Shown: positions 26,601 to 36,741, counted from the first letter of the stretch. The stretch: DNA of 64,000 bases from Cylicocyclus nassatus (GCA_958299035.1 CATQJL010000112.1:85640636-85704635), one strand, 5' to 3'. A program made the numbers and translations. Notes: generated by a model from the sequence alone, not told the origin.

Positions 26601-29600
26601 AAAATTCCCTACAAATTTTGATTATGGCTATTGCCACCCAGACAGCATCAGCCTAACTGATGCTCTACTGATGCAATATGTCAATTTCAGTGCTTAATTC
26701 GATTTATGTCGTCAAACTCGCGTAATTCGCATAAAATAGCCCAAGAAGATTGGCCGACAGCCAAGCACTTTCCGGACTACAAATTCGGGATCGCGCATCA
26801 ATCTAACATCTAGCCAGCAAATGAGCCGGATCCGGTCCTTTCTGGACAACAAAAGTTGATCCTGCTGTCTTTGGGAAGTCTTGGGACTACATCTGGGAAG
26901 AGTGAGCGGGATATGAAGAGTTGTCAGTGTAAGAAATCAAGTAGCAACTAAGCTGAACCTGATCGGGCGTAAGTTAGAGTGCTTATGAGACAGCGAATTA
27001 CTCTGCGGTTTGTGTGAGATTGGGTATATCCTTCAAGTTTTCTTTTCTTTTTTAGTACCCAGCTATAAAATAATTTTTCAGGCCGGATCTTGAAAGCAAA
27101 ATGTTTTTCGATACTATTCAAAGCTGATTTCCTTGAACACGAGCCCAAAAAAACTTTTTTGCTCGAAGAAAAATCCTTATAACTATTCAAAATCCCTCCA
27201 CTCCATATCTCAAGGGTTTTGATTCATAAACATGTACCAAAGTATGGAACTATTTTGCAAAATCTTAAAAAATTTTGTTTAGGCATATTCATCGGACATC
27301 ACTGCGTTTAGTTCTGCGTATTGCTATAGTATCACAAATAAACGAAAACGTGGAAAAATGCGAAATTTAATAAAAAATGCGCTAGCAAATTTTTCGCGCA
27401 TCAAAGTGTATGCACATTGTAATTGATGATCTTGCATTCAGAAAATTATTCTAAAGGTAGGACTTTTATGAGTCACTTTACAGTGTTCAAATAAAGTACG
27501 AGAGCAAGTTGCGTAAGTCAGTAATTACCTAAATGAATGTTTGATGCATGGATGTGAACTACGAAAGCTTAAAAAGGAAACGGAACTAATTAGTGGCTGA
27601 ATTGAGGGGGGGAACTCGGTTGTGAAAAGAAAAAAAACGTGTGGAGATAATTGGTGACCCGCGTGTAGGCGGCAAAAATCATAAATCCCCCTAGATCGAG
27701 TGAGTAAAGATACAGATTCGGATATCAAAGTTGTAAAGAGTGCAAATGGCTTGTATGACAAGTATGTGAACAAACATCACTTTAAACTATGTACTATGAG
27801 GAAAAGGATATTTGATAGGGGCAAGTAGTCGAGATCAAGAGCGAAAGGGCACTTACCAGGTGCAGCTGGATATTCGTCACGATCTGCCGCGCCTCCACCA
27901 GGATTCTCGTCTTCTCGAGGTTCAGTATTTGAACTGAAATAACATAATTGTAAGAACTAAAATAGATGAATTTGGTTATGCTCATGAATTTGTGAAAATT
28001 CAAGTAAGTAAGAAAGAATTTCAAAGTAAGTAAGTTTGAAGAGAACAAAAGGGTTATTAGAGGCAATGATGGAGGAACAAGTTTGAGAAAGATCATCAGA
28101 TATGTGATAGAGATTTGAAGCAAACGGAAATTTACAAAAAATCACAAAAAAACGAGATTACAAACTTTCGAGATAACAAAACCAGCTCATAAATTTTGAA
28201 TCGATTCAAAGTTTTATATTATTTCTTGAAGTACCCTCGAGATGTGAAAGTGAAAAGCTTTTCGATTTTGTAGATTACAATTTTTTTGGAAACTCACTAT
28301 GTATTAGAATTTTGACAATAATGAAAAGTCTCGAACGATTAGTATAAGCCAAACAATGCCATTTTTAATAAGTACCACTAAGGACCTTCCTAAAACCTTC
28401 GAAAAAATTCCCTTGGAGATTTAAGCAAATATTACCAGTTTTCAAAATTGAGAAACTTACCCGATTTTATTCTGGGTTATCCATTTAGAGAAAATTCTCA
28501 GAAGGAAGGCTTACACAAATCGAGTTGTTTACTTCCCAAAAATCAAAGTTCTTTTTTTCAAAAATCTCAATTACTGCCGCCAAAGTAAGCAAAATCGAAC
28601 TTTCAGTCAAAATGCCCCAGGGACCAAAAAAACTATTTTGCCTTTCTATTCGCTTCGCTGCGCTTTAGGAGGACATCATCAATACAGCACCAAAAGTCAT
28701 AGGCACTTTTAACTAAAAAAGAGTCTGCACTTCCTGTTCCGAGATTCGCGAGAATGAGATGATAATGATGTAAAGCAAAGAGCTGTTTTGATCAGATTTT
28801 TCGTTGCAAAAGCAATGCAGAAACGGGAAGTCAAGTGACTTTGATGGAAAAATTACGAATTGAAATCAAATAAATTTGGAAACTTTGAATACCCTTCCCT
28901 CAAACGCTGAAAAGCTCGATATGAGAACTACCAAGCAAACAAATTATAGAATTAACGATTTTTTCCATAAAAGCAACTTAGTTTCAGTAGAAATGATTCG
29001 GAAGAAAAATAGAGAATCTCTTTTTGATGGGGTAAATGTGACAGCAGCGACCTGTACGATTCCGAAGCTGTCAGTGATCACGGCCGAGTGGTCTAGTGGT
29101 ATGATTCTCGCTTTGGGTGCGAGAGGTCCCGGTTTCGATCACCGGCTCGGCCCGATCTTTTGCGAGAAGTTCAACGACTACTATTGTCTCGAGTTTTGCA
29201 ATAACCTGCTCTAAACTAAAATTTTTGGTGAAGTTTTTGAATTTTAGAGCCGAATAAATCTTTCAGATGTAACTGCTAGTTATTACACCGAATATGTCTT
29301 CGCAATAACGCCTTGTTTTATGGAAAACGAGCAGTAAAAAAGTATCAAGTTTAGCTCTAAAACTTCATCGCAAATTATAAAAGCCAACTAGATGACAAAC
29401 AAAAGTACTGAAAGGACAAAAATGATTAGGACATTCAGAAAAGAAGAATTTTCATCGAAGGCGATAAAAATTGAGAAAACGAATAATTGAGCGAGACTTT
29501 AGACAGATGTACTTGGTCCAATAACCAGAGACTAGTCCCTTTGGACACCAAAGTTTCAAGACTTTGAAAGGGCCGTTCGCAAAACATATCCGAAATTATG

Positions 29601-32600
29601 CAGTGTCAAGCAATCTCTCTAACTGTCGACTCCAATTTATGGTATGTCAAGAAAATGCATGATCTAATCTCCAAAAATCCTTGAGGATGTGGAAAAAAAG
29701 TGAGCAGGAAATTGCCAATTTCATTTGCAAGCGTGCAGACCATCAAGGTCAAGACAGAAAAACCGTTTCCAAGTATTTTCCTAAAGAGATGCTCTAGACA
29801 AAGAAATGACGAGAAAACAATAGGAAAGTCACAAAACACGTCATTCTAAATTTCTACAAAGATCACGGATTCATAAAAGGAGCCGCTGTGCCTATTGTTA
29901 AGGGCAACCCACGCACCTTCAGTGTTGAACCTTCAATTATTCAGGGTCCAACGACCAGAAGGCAGTCTATGTAAAGGGAGGCCGAAAGCAGGTGCACGGA
30001 AGAATTATGTAGCTCTAGGGCTAATAAAATTATTATTATGGGCATATGCGTTGATAATAAGAAAATAAACGAGTAACAACAGTTTTAAATCGGGAAGACT
30101 ATCTTGGATGAAAATGCGTTTCTTTGGAGTTTGAGTAAAGATGAGGGACTCACTTGTAAAGGTCCAGGAGTGAACAAAAACTACTCAGTTGTAGATGTAA
30201 TTTTGAATTTTGTTTGTAAGACATTAGGATTGATTTTGCAGACTTCAAGAATTCTTTGATGAAAGAAAACCACGTGGAAAGTACTAAATACTGTCGTTTC
30301 CACAGTCACAGACACTTTGTGTAATTGCACCACTTTCGAATTATGCAGTGGAGCAAACCGGTAGTGACAAAATCTTCATGGCAGCTGAAGAAACAGCAGA
30401 AAAGGGCAAAGTTCGCAAAAACCACAAGGAAGCAGAGAAGAAATGTCGAATTTGAATAACTTTTGGCGTTTCATCTAGAAAAACTGGTGCAATCACACAA
30501 AAAGCGGCTCAAACGAGCGTATTTTCCAGATCCAGCTACTTTAGATTACCATCCTAGACTTCTGATTCACCCAGCATAAGCTTAAGTAAAGTTGAAGAGT
30601 ATTTACAAGTTGCAAAGCAATCACTTAGACTAATCGCTTTTACGCTATCGGTAAATAACACACTTCTTCCGATTTCATCAGCGAATGACTCAATTTTTCA
30701 TGAGATATTAGAAGCAAAAGCGAAGAGTGTAGAAGGAAGCTTTATGCGAAATAATGGGAGAGAGATTATTTGGAGGGACTGAAAAAAAACGTCTTCTTTT
30801 TGCCTGAAACTCCGAATTGATAAAGAAAAACAATTTCCAAAAATACGAAATCTTCTCGAATCACATACTTATACCATTCCTGCTGATTCCATCTATCTAT
30901 CTCAACAGTTAACTCCACGAGGAAACAAAAATGTACGCAACTACACAACTCAAAGAAAAGTCGAAGAGAAAGACATTCAGCGCAAAACAAATCTAAAGCA
31001 TTTTCGTTGAAGTGTTTTGAAGGTACGTGATGTGCCGTTGTTGAAGGAGCCCTAGCCATTCACCATGCACACGAAAAGTGTTTTTAGAGAAAAAAAGGAT
31101 GATATATCCGTTGCTTAATTCATATTTTTTTTATAAAATCAAAAACAAAATTTTTTTACAAATTCAAAAGAAGGATGACGTATCTGTTGCTTAATTCATA
31201 TTTTTTTATAAAATCAAAAACAAGTGCAACAATATTATACGAAAAATGTGGTCCTTCTTAATATAGATTTTGATTGTACATTTTGAGTTTTGTGGCTTAA
31301 ACAAAGCCAACTTTAAACTCTCGCCCAGACTGTCTATGTTCGAGTGAGAGTACGGTAGAAATTATACAATCTGGGCGAGAGTTTATAGGGCAATTTCTCA
31401 CATAAGAATGAGTCATATAAACTGCCGCTTGGGCAATAATTTGGGCAGGACCTCCGAAATGCTTATGCTATGGCAAATAGTCAAAATGAAAAGAACCGGA
31501 TTTTTGAAAAAAACTCAAATTACCAAAAATGACCAGTCCAAGGCGGTTGTCTGCAGCCCTTCAAAGCGCTTTGCAAAACCGATAATGACAAATTATCCTG
31601 CAACCATCCACAGAATATTATAAGGGCCTAATGACGGAAGTCTGCCTCGCTGGCTTCAAAGCACTACTAGGGGAGCAGGAGGGAGGGGGGGGGGGAGAAA
31701 ATTGCGCCTAACTTCAAAGATTGTGCTCGTTGGAAATGCGCCTAAGTGCCATGAACTAAGTCAGGCGAACGTTCTAAAGCGCTTTGCGTGTGAATACACA
31801 ACAAGCTTGAGAATTGAAATGGCTTAATGGTGTTCATGTCAATGAATATCTAACTATGGTAATGTTCGAAGAATGAAAGGCAATTTGAGGGTAGGTCTAT
31901 TGAACTTTTACGTACATAGTAGATTTCCCCAAGGTAATTAGTTTAACTTTAACGTAGACGCAAACGTTTTGTATTGGGACAGAAAAAAAGGTGAGCCTTT
32001 CGTGATATCCAATTTTCAAATTTGGATAATTATTCTCATAAAATGTCACATTAAAAGTAACGAATCGGGGATAATTCTTTGATTTCGATGAAGTTCGGTT
32101 GTTTTTTTGTGTAACGCTAATTGAAAGCACAATCCAATCACAGTGAAATAATGAAAACAGGAATTTTGTTTCATTTTTGAAAGGGAACTGAAAAAATTGA
32201 ATCATATACAATGGAAATATATAACCTTTGATTCAACTGGCTTGGCGGTTGGAAGGCGGGGCTGTGTGACCTAAATGAGGCCGCTCGCGCCCGCTACGCA
32301 GTCTGCGTCTCTCTCGCGCGCGTGCTGTCCGATCATTATATAACCTTAATTGGGTCACAAAGCCCCGTCTTCTAGCCGCCAAGCCAGTTGAATAAGGTAC
32401 ATGTTATTTCAATTTCTACCCATTTCTCTAAAAAATTTCTCAAATTTCTGGAAAAGATAAAAATTTTCTCATTTCTGTAAAAAATAATGTAAAAGACTCC
32501 TTTTCACCAAAAATTGCGAATAATAACAAAATTCACCTTTTTATACTCAACTTATTTCTTGAAAATTCAATTTAGACATTCACGCAATTGTATTGTAAAT

Positions 32601-35600
32601 TTTCTAAAATTGCAAAACATTTCTGTATATGAATGAATAGAAGCCCAAATTGGAAGAGCAAACAACCAGAAATTGACATGAGACCAAAAGCAACGCTCTG
32701 GAAGCAGATCTTCCCGCTTGCTATGCAAAAATGCCGTTCGCCGCCTTCTTTGTTGTTTTCTCACACATTTTCGAGCTCGTCCATTGTCAGCTAAGGGAAT
32801 CTAATCCGCTCATCAGAACATGGTCTGGAAGATAATCCCGACACAGACGCGAAAGAACAGAATAGCGTCTGAGTAGGTGAAGAAAATAGTGAAGAGTGGA
32901 TTTTTCTGTCTATTTTTAAGTACTGGCTTCCTGCAACGTTCCCAAACCTTTAAGTTTCATGTTTCTGTCATTCTTAGGCCCTGATTACAGATATGAAGTG
33001 CAAAATGTGAACCCCTTCCCCTTCAAAAAAACCTAATTCTATTAGCTCTATCACAAAGACACAGACGACTTTTGGTACATGGGTGGGCGGAGCTTGATAG
33101 AAGGGCGTGGCTTGATAGCACTTTCGCGAGTTCCAGCTTCATTTTTTTCACTGAGAGGCCCATTTGAGGATCGGACCAACGCAGATGTCCTATACTAGGG
33201 CCTTCTTGTAGACTAGGTACAATTGGGGAATCATAAATTGTCTGAACTCTGCCTTCAACGGCAGCGTCCAGGCAGATCTGGACCTATGGGGCTTTTACGT
33301 GGAAAGTACTTTTGGGGCCCTAACTAAGGCACTGCCCAAGCGGCAGCTCAGGTAGTGCTGTAATGGCTGAGATATTCCCCTCGAAACTGGACCCCGCGAA
33401 CGTATTCGCATGGATTCATGGCAGTTTCGCGCCAGGATCCACGCTTTGCGCCATGAATCCATTCGAAACACGGTCGCGGGGTCCAGTTTCGAGGGGAATA
33501 TCTCAGCCATTACTGCACTACCTGAGCTGCCGCTTGGGTAGTGCCTTAGTTAGGGCCCCAAAAGTACTTTCCACGTAAAAGCCCCATAGGTCCAGATCTG
33601 CCTGGACGCTGCCTTTAAGTAAAACTGATTGGCAGGCCTTGATCAGGTTTTTACTGGTGGACGACAAATCTTGATTTACCTTTCGCCCACACCGTAGTCT
33701 CTCCACGCAGATAGCGTCTTCGAGACAGTGGAAGGTACGGTGTGGGAGAGAGTTTGAAAACAGGATTTTGCTTATCAGCTTTACAATAGCTACCGCTTGG
33801 GCAATGACTTGACTAAGACCTTCAATATAGTTTTACAAGAAAGATTCACATTCTCAGGTTTGTTTGGACACCGTTTTTTTTGCTCCTCCCACATATTTTA
33901 ACGTTTGAAGACCAGCAATGTAATAAAATCCCGTGAGATTTCCGCAAATTGAAGAGGCTATAAAATATGTAGCTAAAAAAATTCAAGAAAACATTTCACT
34001 TTCTCCAATTCATACTTTTTTGGCGTGCTCGAAACATGAGAATTTCCAGCAATGGCTCAAAAATGGCCTGAAAAAATTAAGCTTTCTCTTTTCAGCATTC
34101 TTTTTTCTGAAGGCTTAGTTGTCTGTTGCAGTTCCTCTTCCACATCACATACATGACGTTTCCATTTTGTCCAAAACGTCATTTTTCAAAGTTCGAATGT
34201 CCCATTTTCAGTGCAGTCACATTTTTGAAGCAGACATTTTTTCGTCCTTTTTTAGCAATGCCTTACCATAGTGGTCGAGCGGGTATGTAATCCATATTCT
34301 TTTTTTACCCCTGACATGAAAAGCAAAAAATATTTCAGTAAAAGTAAGGAAAAAAAGGAAGAGGAGTTTTTGAGAAACGCGAGAATTCTATATGAAGAAG
34401 CTATCACCCCACACCTTCAAAATGACGTTTACTTTCTTACCGACCAAAAAAAATAGCGATGTGCTTAGTTATTTGATAGCCTGTGGGTTTTGAGTTTCAT
34501 TAGAATACAAGTCGAAGAAACATAAGTTTTGTTACACTTGAAAAAAGAATCCTTGTACTTTTTCCCGAAATTTCCTCTAGCTACAATTTTACAGAATGGG
34601 TTTGACTCCAAAGTTAGGCTATATTAAGAAATTAATTTTTTGATTTTTGAAGATATTTGCATGGTTTAGCTGGCTTGATTGGCTTGCCGCTGACCTATTC
34701 TGATAGAATTTGTATTCAAGGCTATTTCAAAATTGAAAATGAAGTGTGTAAACTAAGAAATAGATATCAAGACACAGAAATAGAAATAAATATTGAGAAA
34801 ACGATAAAAAAAGAGCACTCAGACCAGTTTGAGGGATAATCAACAGATGAGTGAATTTCTTTAAAAGAGATCAACATTTTCTGAAAATCGCAGTGGAAGT
34901 TACGGTACAGCTTAAAAAATTACGATTACAAGTATGAGCTCATTACCTTTGTTATATAGATAATCGCTATGATTGTAGCAAATGTACTTTATCAGAGATT
35001 TGTAATACACCTGGTACCACTTTATGACGCATTTGTTTCAAATTTGTTGAAGTATGAAAAAATCAATTCTGAGATGGTTGTAGACATCAAGAAAATCTTA
35101 AAAGAAGTCCCTTTGTTCTTGAAAATTTCGTACAAGTCCCTTTGACCCTAAACCCTAAACGTAAAAAACCCTCCAAAAAACGAATGTCGATTAAAAAAAA
35201 CTTTGCAATTTTTGTGTCTCTTCGGACACAAAAAGGAATCCCCTTTGCTTTTTGTCCCAAAAACGGTATCCAGCTTGACCTGATGCCAGTTGTGCTAAGC
35301 CCTGCTTGTAGATGTTTCCAGGGAAGGGCAAGGTTTAGAAAATTCGGAGCCGTCCAAAACATGAGATCTGAAGGCTTTTCTAAAATTTTGAGGTAGCGAA
35401 ATTAAGGGGCTAAAAAATTAACAACAAGCTAAAATACTAAAAAAATTGATTGAACTTCATTCCAATGGTTCACGGATCCTGGAAATCTAAAACGTCACCA
35501 CTATTCTTCGGTCACAATTGTTCATTGCTCCATATACATGCAATATGCCATATATTTGCTTTCTATTTGATTACTAACGATAGCCGTTGGCCATTCATTT

Positions 35601-36735
35601 GCAATTTCTTAGAGTTGTCAATATTTTTTTCTTCAGCACAGCTGCAGCAACGGGATATGGATTACTAGACGAAAAATAGTGAAAGATCTCATTTGTTGCT
35701 TTCTTTGTGGAAAAGAAAAAATATTAAGTAGAGCTAAAGAGAAGATAGCGAGGAGAATGGAGTATTTAAATCTTGTTGTTGAAACTTTGCCAATCAGATT
35801 CGCAAAGCAATCATGGCTACAGATCTGATCAACAGCGAAGCAGATAGGTATCTGGTGTGTAGTACGCAATCGCACCATTTTCAAAGAAAATGATGACCTC
35901 CGCAAGAGAATTTTTGAGCTCTGCGATGCCTACTACTCTTACATTTTTTTCACTACCATTATTTCGGACACTTTATTTCAAGCAAACGAATTGTTGGAGA
36001 AATAAATAGAGCACGGGAGGGAAAAAATGCTTGTAATATTTCAAAAGAAAAGGAAAAAGGAGAAACTCAAAGGAAACTGATTGATAAAGAATTATAGATT
36101 TGAATAGCAAGAAGAGAAGATGAAAATCAGAGCTTGAAAAAAGAAAGAAAGAGGAATCAACCAATAAAATCATCACAAGTTCTCATTAATTTTGCCCACC
36201 TCGTCTTCCAGACAACACTTGGCGGCTGTCCCTCCGTGTCGGTGTTTGCAAATAGAAGTACAGGATAGTGCGAGACCTGGAAGTGATTCACCAGCATCGT
36301 GTGTGGAAATAAACAGGACCCAAGGGGCGGAGCGGGAGCGATCTTCCCCGACAGCTTCCCGAGCAATGACGCACGGGCGGAGATCAGGCCGCGCGCCGCC
36401 TCTTCGGGGTTTTTTACGTGAAATCTCTGGCGAGACGAGGATTTAGCGATTTTTTTTCAAAAACATCATCGCGGGGGAAATAAGTAGATCATTATCAAAG
36501 ATCAGATTGCTAAAAGTGTTTGCAAAAATTGGCAATTTTTGGACTAATTTTGATGGAGAAAAAATCGCACAAAACTTTAAAAATTGAGCATAGACTGTAC
36601 CAATCTAAATTTTTTAACCAAAAAAATCTCTCCTACCTGAAGTGATGAATATTTTTTCACCAGTCCAGTATGTCCATGTCTCCGTTTTGTTGGTTCAGAG
36701 CTTTGTTGTCCATTTTCTTCAAGAATTAGAGTCAT
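5554..36735 (-). CDS. Eleven-exon gene for an unrecognised 348-residue protein (whole span)
   Basis: Coding exons in transcript order are 36735-36637, 36426-36200, 27933-27857, 22947-22855, 21012-20870, 9649-9623, 8421-8310, 7968-7886, 7260-7174, 6597-6576 and 5630-5554. All junctions keep phase; the total is 1047 bases, 348 codons plus TAG. Residues 1-108 hold a basic start (TKRRHGHTGLVKK) and a mixed hydrophobic region with the segment VSHYPVLLFANTD. From about residue 109 the chain is Ser/Pro/Gly-rich and probably disordered, with a basic patch YRQQRKRRAG at 223-232 that could be a nuclear or membrane-proximal signal. No signal peptide, membrane span or known domain was seen, and no function is assigned. 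Introns reach 11.2 kb. The first exon follows a likely spliced-leader acceptor. Middle exons are strong; the last two and the 27-nt exon are weaker. Longer 5' isoforms are possible. Confidence 0.75.
6576..6597 (-). CDS. Main gene, coding exon 10 (22-nt micro-exon)
   Basis: Acceptor AAGGATTCAG and donor CGAA|GTGAGA bound 22 bases that read VRDGSER plus one base. It converts the phase-0 exit of exon 9 into the phase-1 entry of exon 11, which is the main support. It overlaps a small palindrome (GTTCGG..CCGAAC). Confidence 0.42.
7174..7260 (-). CDS. Main gene, coding exon 9
   Basis: The acceptor TTTTTCTTTCAG and donor CCAAG|GTGAGG are both strong. 29 codons in phase 0 at both ends: residues 288-316, starting ISLNWMRMNGLGTG and containing PVRPLLTGGNATVAK. 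Confidence 0.85.
7886..7968 (-). CDS. Main gene, coding exon 8
   Basis: Acceptor ACAATAAATTTAG, donor CACAG|GTAGGG. Two bases complete a Gly codon, then 27 codons VATGYGGPTLGGRSPQSS and so on to Gln, leaving in phase 0. Gly/Ser-rich, likely disordered. Confidence 0.85.
7996..8038. repeat. 16-bp tandem repeat, about 2.7 units
   Basis: Unit TCACACAGCTGAGGAG, two full units and most of a third. It lies in the 341-base intron just upstream (in transcript sense) of exon 8. Confidence 0.9.
8310..8421 (-). CDS. Main gene, coding exon 7
   Basis: Acceptor GTATCTATTTCAG; donor GCTG|GTATTC at 8309. 37 codons beginning YRQQRKRRAGISGG, then Ala/Gly/Ser-rich, leaving in phase 1. A second in-phase donor, GCCG|GTGATA, would end the exon at 8334 and remove eight residues (DSGCSSAG); it is arguably the better consensus, so alternative donors are likely. 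Confidence 0.83.
8422..9622. other. Intron of the main gene
   Basis: Contains the left part of an R1 repeat copy upstream of it only; in the intron itself no gene, RNA or clear repeat was seen apart from AT-rich sequence. Confidence 0.5.
9176..9305 (+). repeat. Dispersed repeat, family R1, copy 2
   Basis: Carries GCGCGCTTCGGGACC, GGTTTCCCGCTG, TTTTTGAATTG and CGTTACGATT in the same order as the copy at 2171. It lies in intron sequence of the main gene. Confidence 0.6.
9623..9649 (-). CDS. Main gene, coding exon 6 (27-nt micro-exon)
   Basis: Acceptor TTTACTCCGACAG, donor GGCAGT|GTGAGT. Nine codons, MYSLDERGS, phase 0 at both ends, so it can be skipped without breaking the frame. It is therefore a natural candidate for alternative splicing. 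Confidence 0.58.
13032..13041. repeat. G run, 10 bases
   Basis: Run of 10 G on the + strand within a purine-rich stretch. Confidence 0.9.
14338..14392 (-). CDS. Isolated exon-like segment in the large intron
   Basis: Acceptor TTCAAGTATTGCAG and donor AAACTG|GTAATA enclose 18 codons, LEEAYLLALVLADDKHKL, entered in phase 2 and left in phase 0. Main-gene exon 5 leaves in phase 0, so it does not fit that transcript. Frames on the opposite strand are also open here, so it may be a transposon remnant or chance. Confidence 0.2.
15650..15772 (-). repeat. Dispersed repeat, family R1, copy 3 (reversed)
   Basis: On the - strand it reads GAGACCCGCTCGGTTTCCCG then TGATGATTTTTGAG and a TTATTTATATA tail, matching the order in the copies at 2171 and 9176. 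Confidence 0.6.
17999..18010. repeat. G run, 12 bases
   Basis: Run of 12 G on the + strand. Confidence 0.9.
18354..18365. repeat. G run, 12 bases
   Basis: Run of 12 G on the + strand, only 344 bases after the previous run and in the same orientation. Confidence 0.9.
20870..21012 (-). CDS. Main gene, coding exon 5
   Basis: Acceptor TGTGTTTTACAG, donor GACGCC|GTAAGT. Two bases complete a Val codon, then 47 codons starting MRCVSSSTPISAAARK and ending SLYNSCTDLDA, phase 0 at exit. Contains a Ser-rich start and the segment FEKKSVPSVESLYN, a possible phosphorylation or partner-binding region (inference). Confidence 0.85.
21158..21330. mobile_element. Fold-back MITE, family M1, copy 2 (173 bp)
   Basis: ACTTTTGATTCAACTGG at the left is answered by CCAGTTGAATCAAAGGGT at the right, with arms CGGCTGGAAGGCGGAGC and its complement. 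TA flanks both ends (21156-21157, 21331-21332). It lies 145 bases upstream, in transcript sense, of main-gene exon 5. Confidence 0.88.
21331..22568. other. Part of a main-gene intron
   Basis: AT-rich; no gene or clear repeat seen other than the hairpin that follows at 22569. Confidence 0.5.
22569..22621. repeat. Hairpin, 20-bp arms
   Basis: GATCCGCTTCGCTATTGGTC pairs with GACCAATAGCGAAGTGGATC around a 13-base loop. A related CCACTTCGCCATTGGTCAA lies just upstream at 22507, so the hairpin may derive from a local inverted duplication. Confidence 0.85.
22855..22947 (-). CDS. Main gene, coding exon 4
   Basis: Acceptor TAACTTTTTTCAG, donor CCGG|GTAAGT, both strong. Two bases complete an Ala codon, then 30 codons from ASPCSPSHLHPQLSFSS to GQNP, leaving in phase 1. 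Only one frame is open. Confidence 0.85.
22948..27856. other. 4.9 kb intron of the main gene
   Basis: AT-rich. An ACGGTA-rich motif occurs near 26310. A GC-richer patch at 26750-26890 shows no consistent frame or repeat ends. No gene supported. Confidence 0.5.
27857..27933 (-). CDS. Main gene, coding exon 3
   Basis: Acceptor ATGTTATTTCAG, donor CCTG|GTAAGT. One base completes a Ser codon, then 25 codons starting SNTEPREDENPGGGAADR, acidic and Pro/Gly-rich, phase 1 at exit. A second frame is also open over this short exon; the chosen one matches both neighbours. Confidence 0.82.
29082..29153 (+). tRNA. tRNA-Pro (anticodon UGG)
   Basis: A full cloverleaf can be drawn in 72 bases: acceptor stem GGCCGAG/CTCGGCC with discriminator C, D arm with TAGTGGT (A box), anticodon stem CTCGC/GCGAG around TTTGGGT, so the anticodon is TGG, and T arm CCGGT-TTCGATC-ACCGG (B box). 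No intron. A TTTT at 29157-29160 is a suitable polymerase III terminator. It reads CCA proline codons. It lies on the opposite strand inside an intron of the main gene. Confidence 0.97.
31095..31223. repeat. Imperfect tandem duplication, 76-bp period
   Basis: AAGGATGA followed by GTTGCTTAATTCATATTTTT and TATAAAATCAAAAACAA occurs twice, offset by 76 bases with few differences. Probably a recent local duplication. Confidence 0.85.
31314..31385. repeat. Inverted repeat, family R3, member 1
   Basis: TAAACTCTCGCCCAGA pairs with TCTGGGCGAGAGTTTA. It is followed at 31421 by ACTGCCGCTTGGGCAAT, a sequence also found next to the repeats at 33525 and 33787. Confidence 0.75.
31685..31695. repeat. G run, 11 bases
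   Basis: Run of 11 G on the + strand. Confidence 0.9.
32224..32397. mobile_element. Fold-back MITE, family M1, copy 3 (174 bp)
   Basis: Begins ACCTTTGATTCAACTGG, ends CCAGTTGAATAAGG; arms contain GGAAGGCGGGGC and AGCCCCGTCTTC. TA flanks at 32222-32223 and 32398-32399. Confidence 0.87.
33260..33613. repeat. 354-bp near-perfect palindrome, family R3, member 2
   Basis: Two arms of about 165 bases, starting GGCAGCGTCCAGGCAGATCT and ending with its complement, flank a loop of about 28 bases near 33423-33450. Because the arms match, both strands show the same spurious frame (MAEIFPSKLDPA). Arms contain the AGCTGCCGCTTGGG motif shared with 31421 and 33787. Either a fold-back transposon or a head-to-head duplication. 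Confidence 0.9.
33684..33748. repeat. Inverted repeat, family R3, member 3
   Basis: CGCCCACACCGTA pairs with TACGGTGTGGG. It is followed at 33787 by GCTACCGCTTGGGCAATGAC, the motif that ties it to the other R3 members. Confidence 0.65.
35140..35290 (+). repeat. Dispersed repeat, family R2, copy 1
   Basis: TTTGACCCTAAACCCTAAAC, then GTCGATTAAAAAA, then CCCCTTTGCTTTTTGTCCC and GGTATCCAGCTTG. Matches sequence at 46145 (same sense) and 46671-46745 (reversed). The CCCTAAACCCTAAA start is telomere-like in appearance only. Open frames here are not supported as genes. Confidence 0.6.
36200..36426 (-). CDS. Main gene, coding exon 2
   Basis: Acceptor CCTCGTCTCGCCAG, donor ACGAG|GTGGGC. 75 codons plus two bases, entered in phase 0: RFHVKNPEEAARGLISAR, then a Lys/Pro segment GKLSGKIAPAPPLG and VSHYPVLLFANTD. 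Unusually GC-rich for the window. Other frames are partly open here because of the GC content; this one runs uninterrupted between the two best splice sites and matches both neighbours. Confidence 0.82.
36637..36735 (-). CDS. Main gene, coding exon 1
   Basis: Starts at ATG 36735 in the context ACAAAAATGA, only six bases after the acceptor GGAAATTTCAG, and ends at TTCAG|GTAGGA in phase 0. 33 codons: MTLILEENGQQSSEPTKRR and on to KKYSSLQ. The frame is also open through the six bases, so it could be an internal exon of a longer transcript. Confidence 0.72.
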
Positions 36736-36741
36736 TTTTGT

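Larger units (their letters stand above)
27934..36199. other. 8.3 kb intron of the main gene with an antisense tRNA and a repeat cluster
   Basis: Contains tRNA-Pro (29082), a tandem AT-rich duplication (31095), three related fold-back repeats between 31.3 and 33.8 kb, an M1 element (32224) and an R2 repeat (35140). No protein-coding gene supported. Confidence 0.6.

Noticed and set aside
30766..31059. 97-codon - strand frame
   Set aside because: Inserting any part of it would break the phase match between main-gene exons 2 and 3, and no good acceptor was found.
33295..33578. Two matching MAEIFPSKLDPA frames on opposite strands
   Set aside because: Explained entirely by the palindrome; no splice sites or conserved domain.
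36290..36426. GC-rich patch as a CpG promoter or a separate repeat
   Set aside because: It is better explained as the first part of main-gene exon 2, which is open from a strong acceptor to a strong donor.
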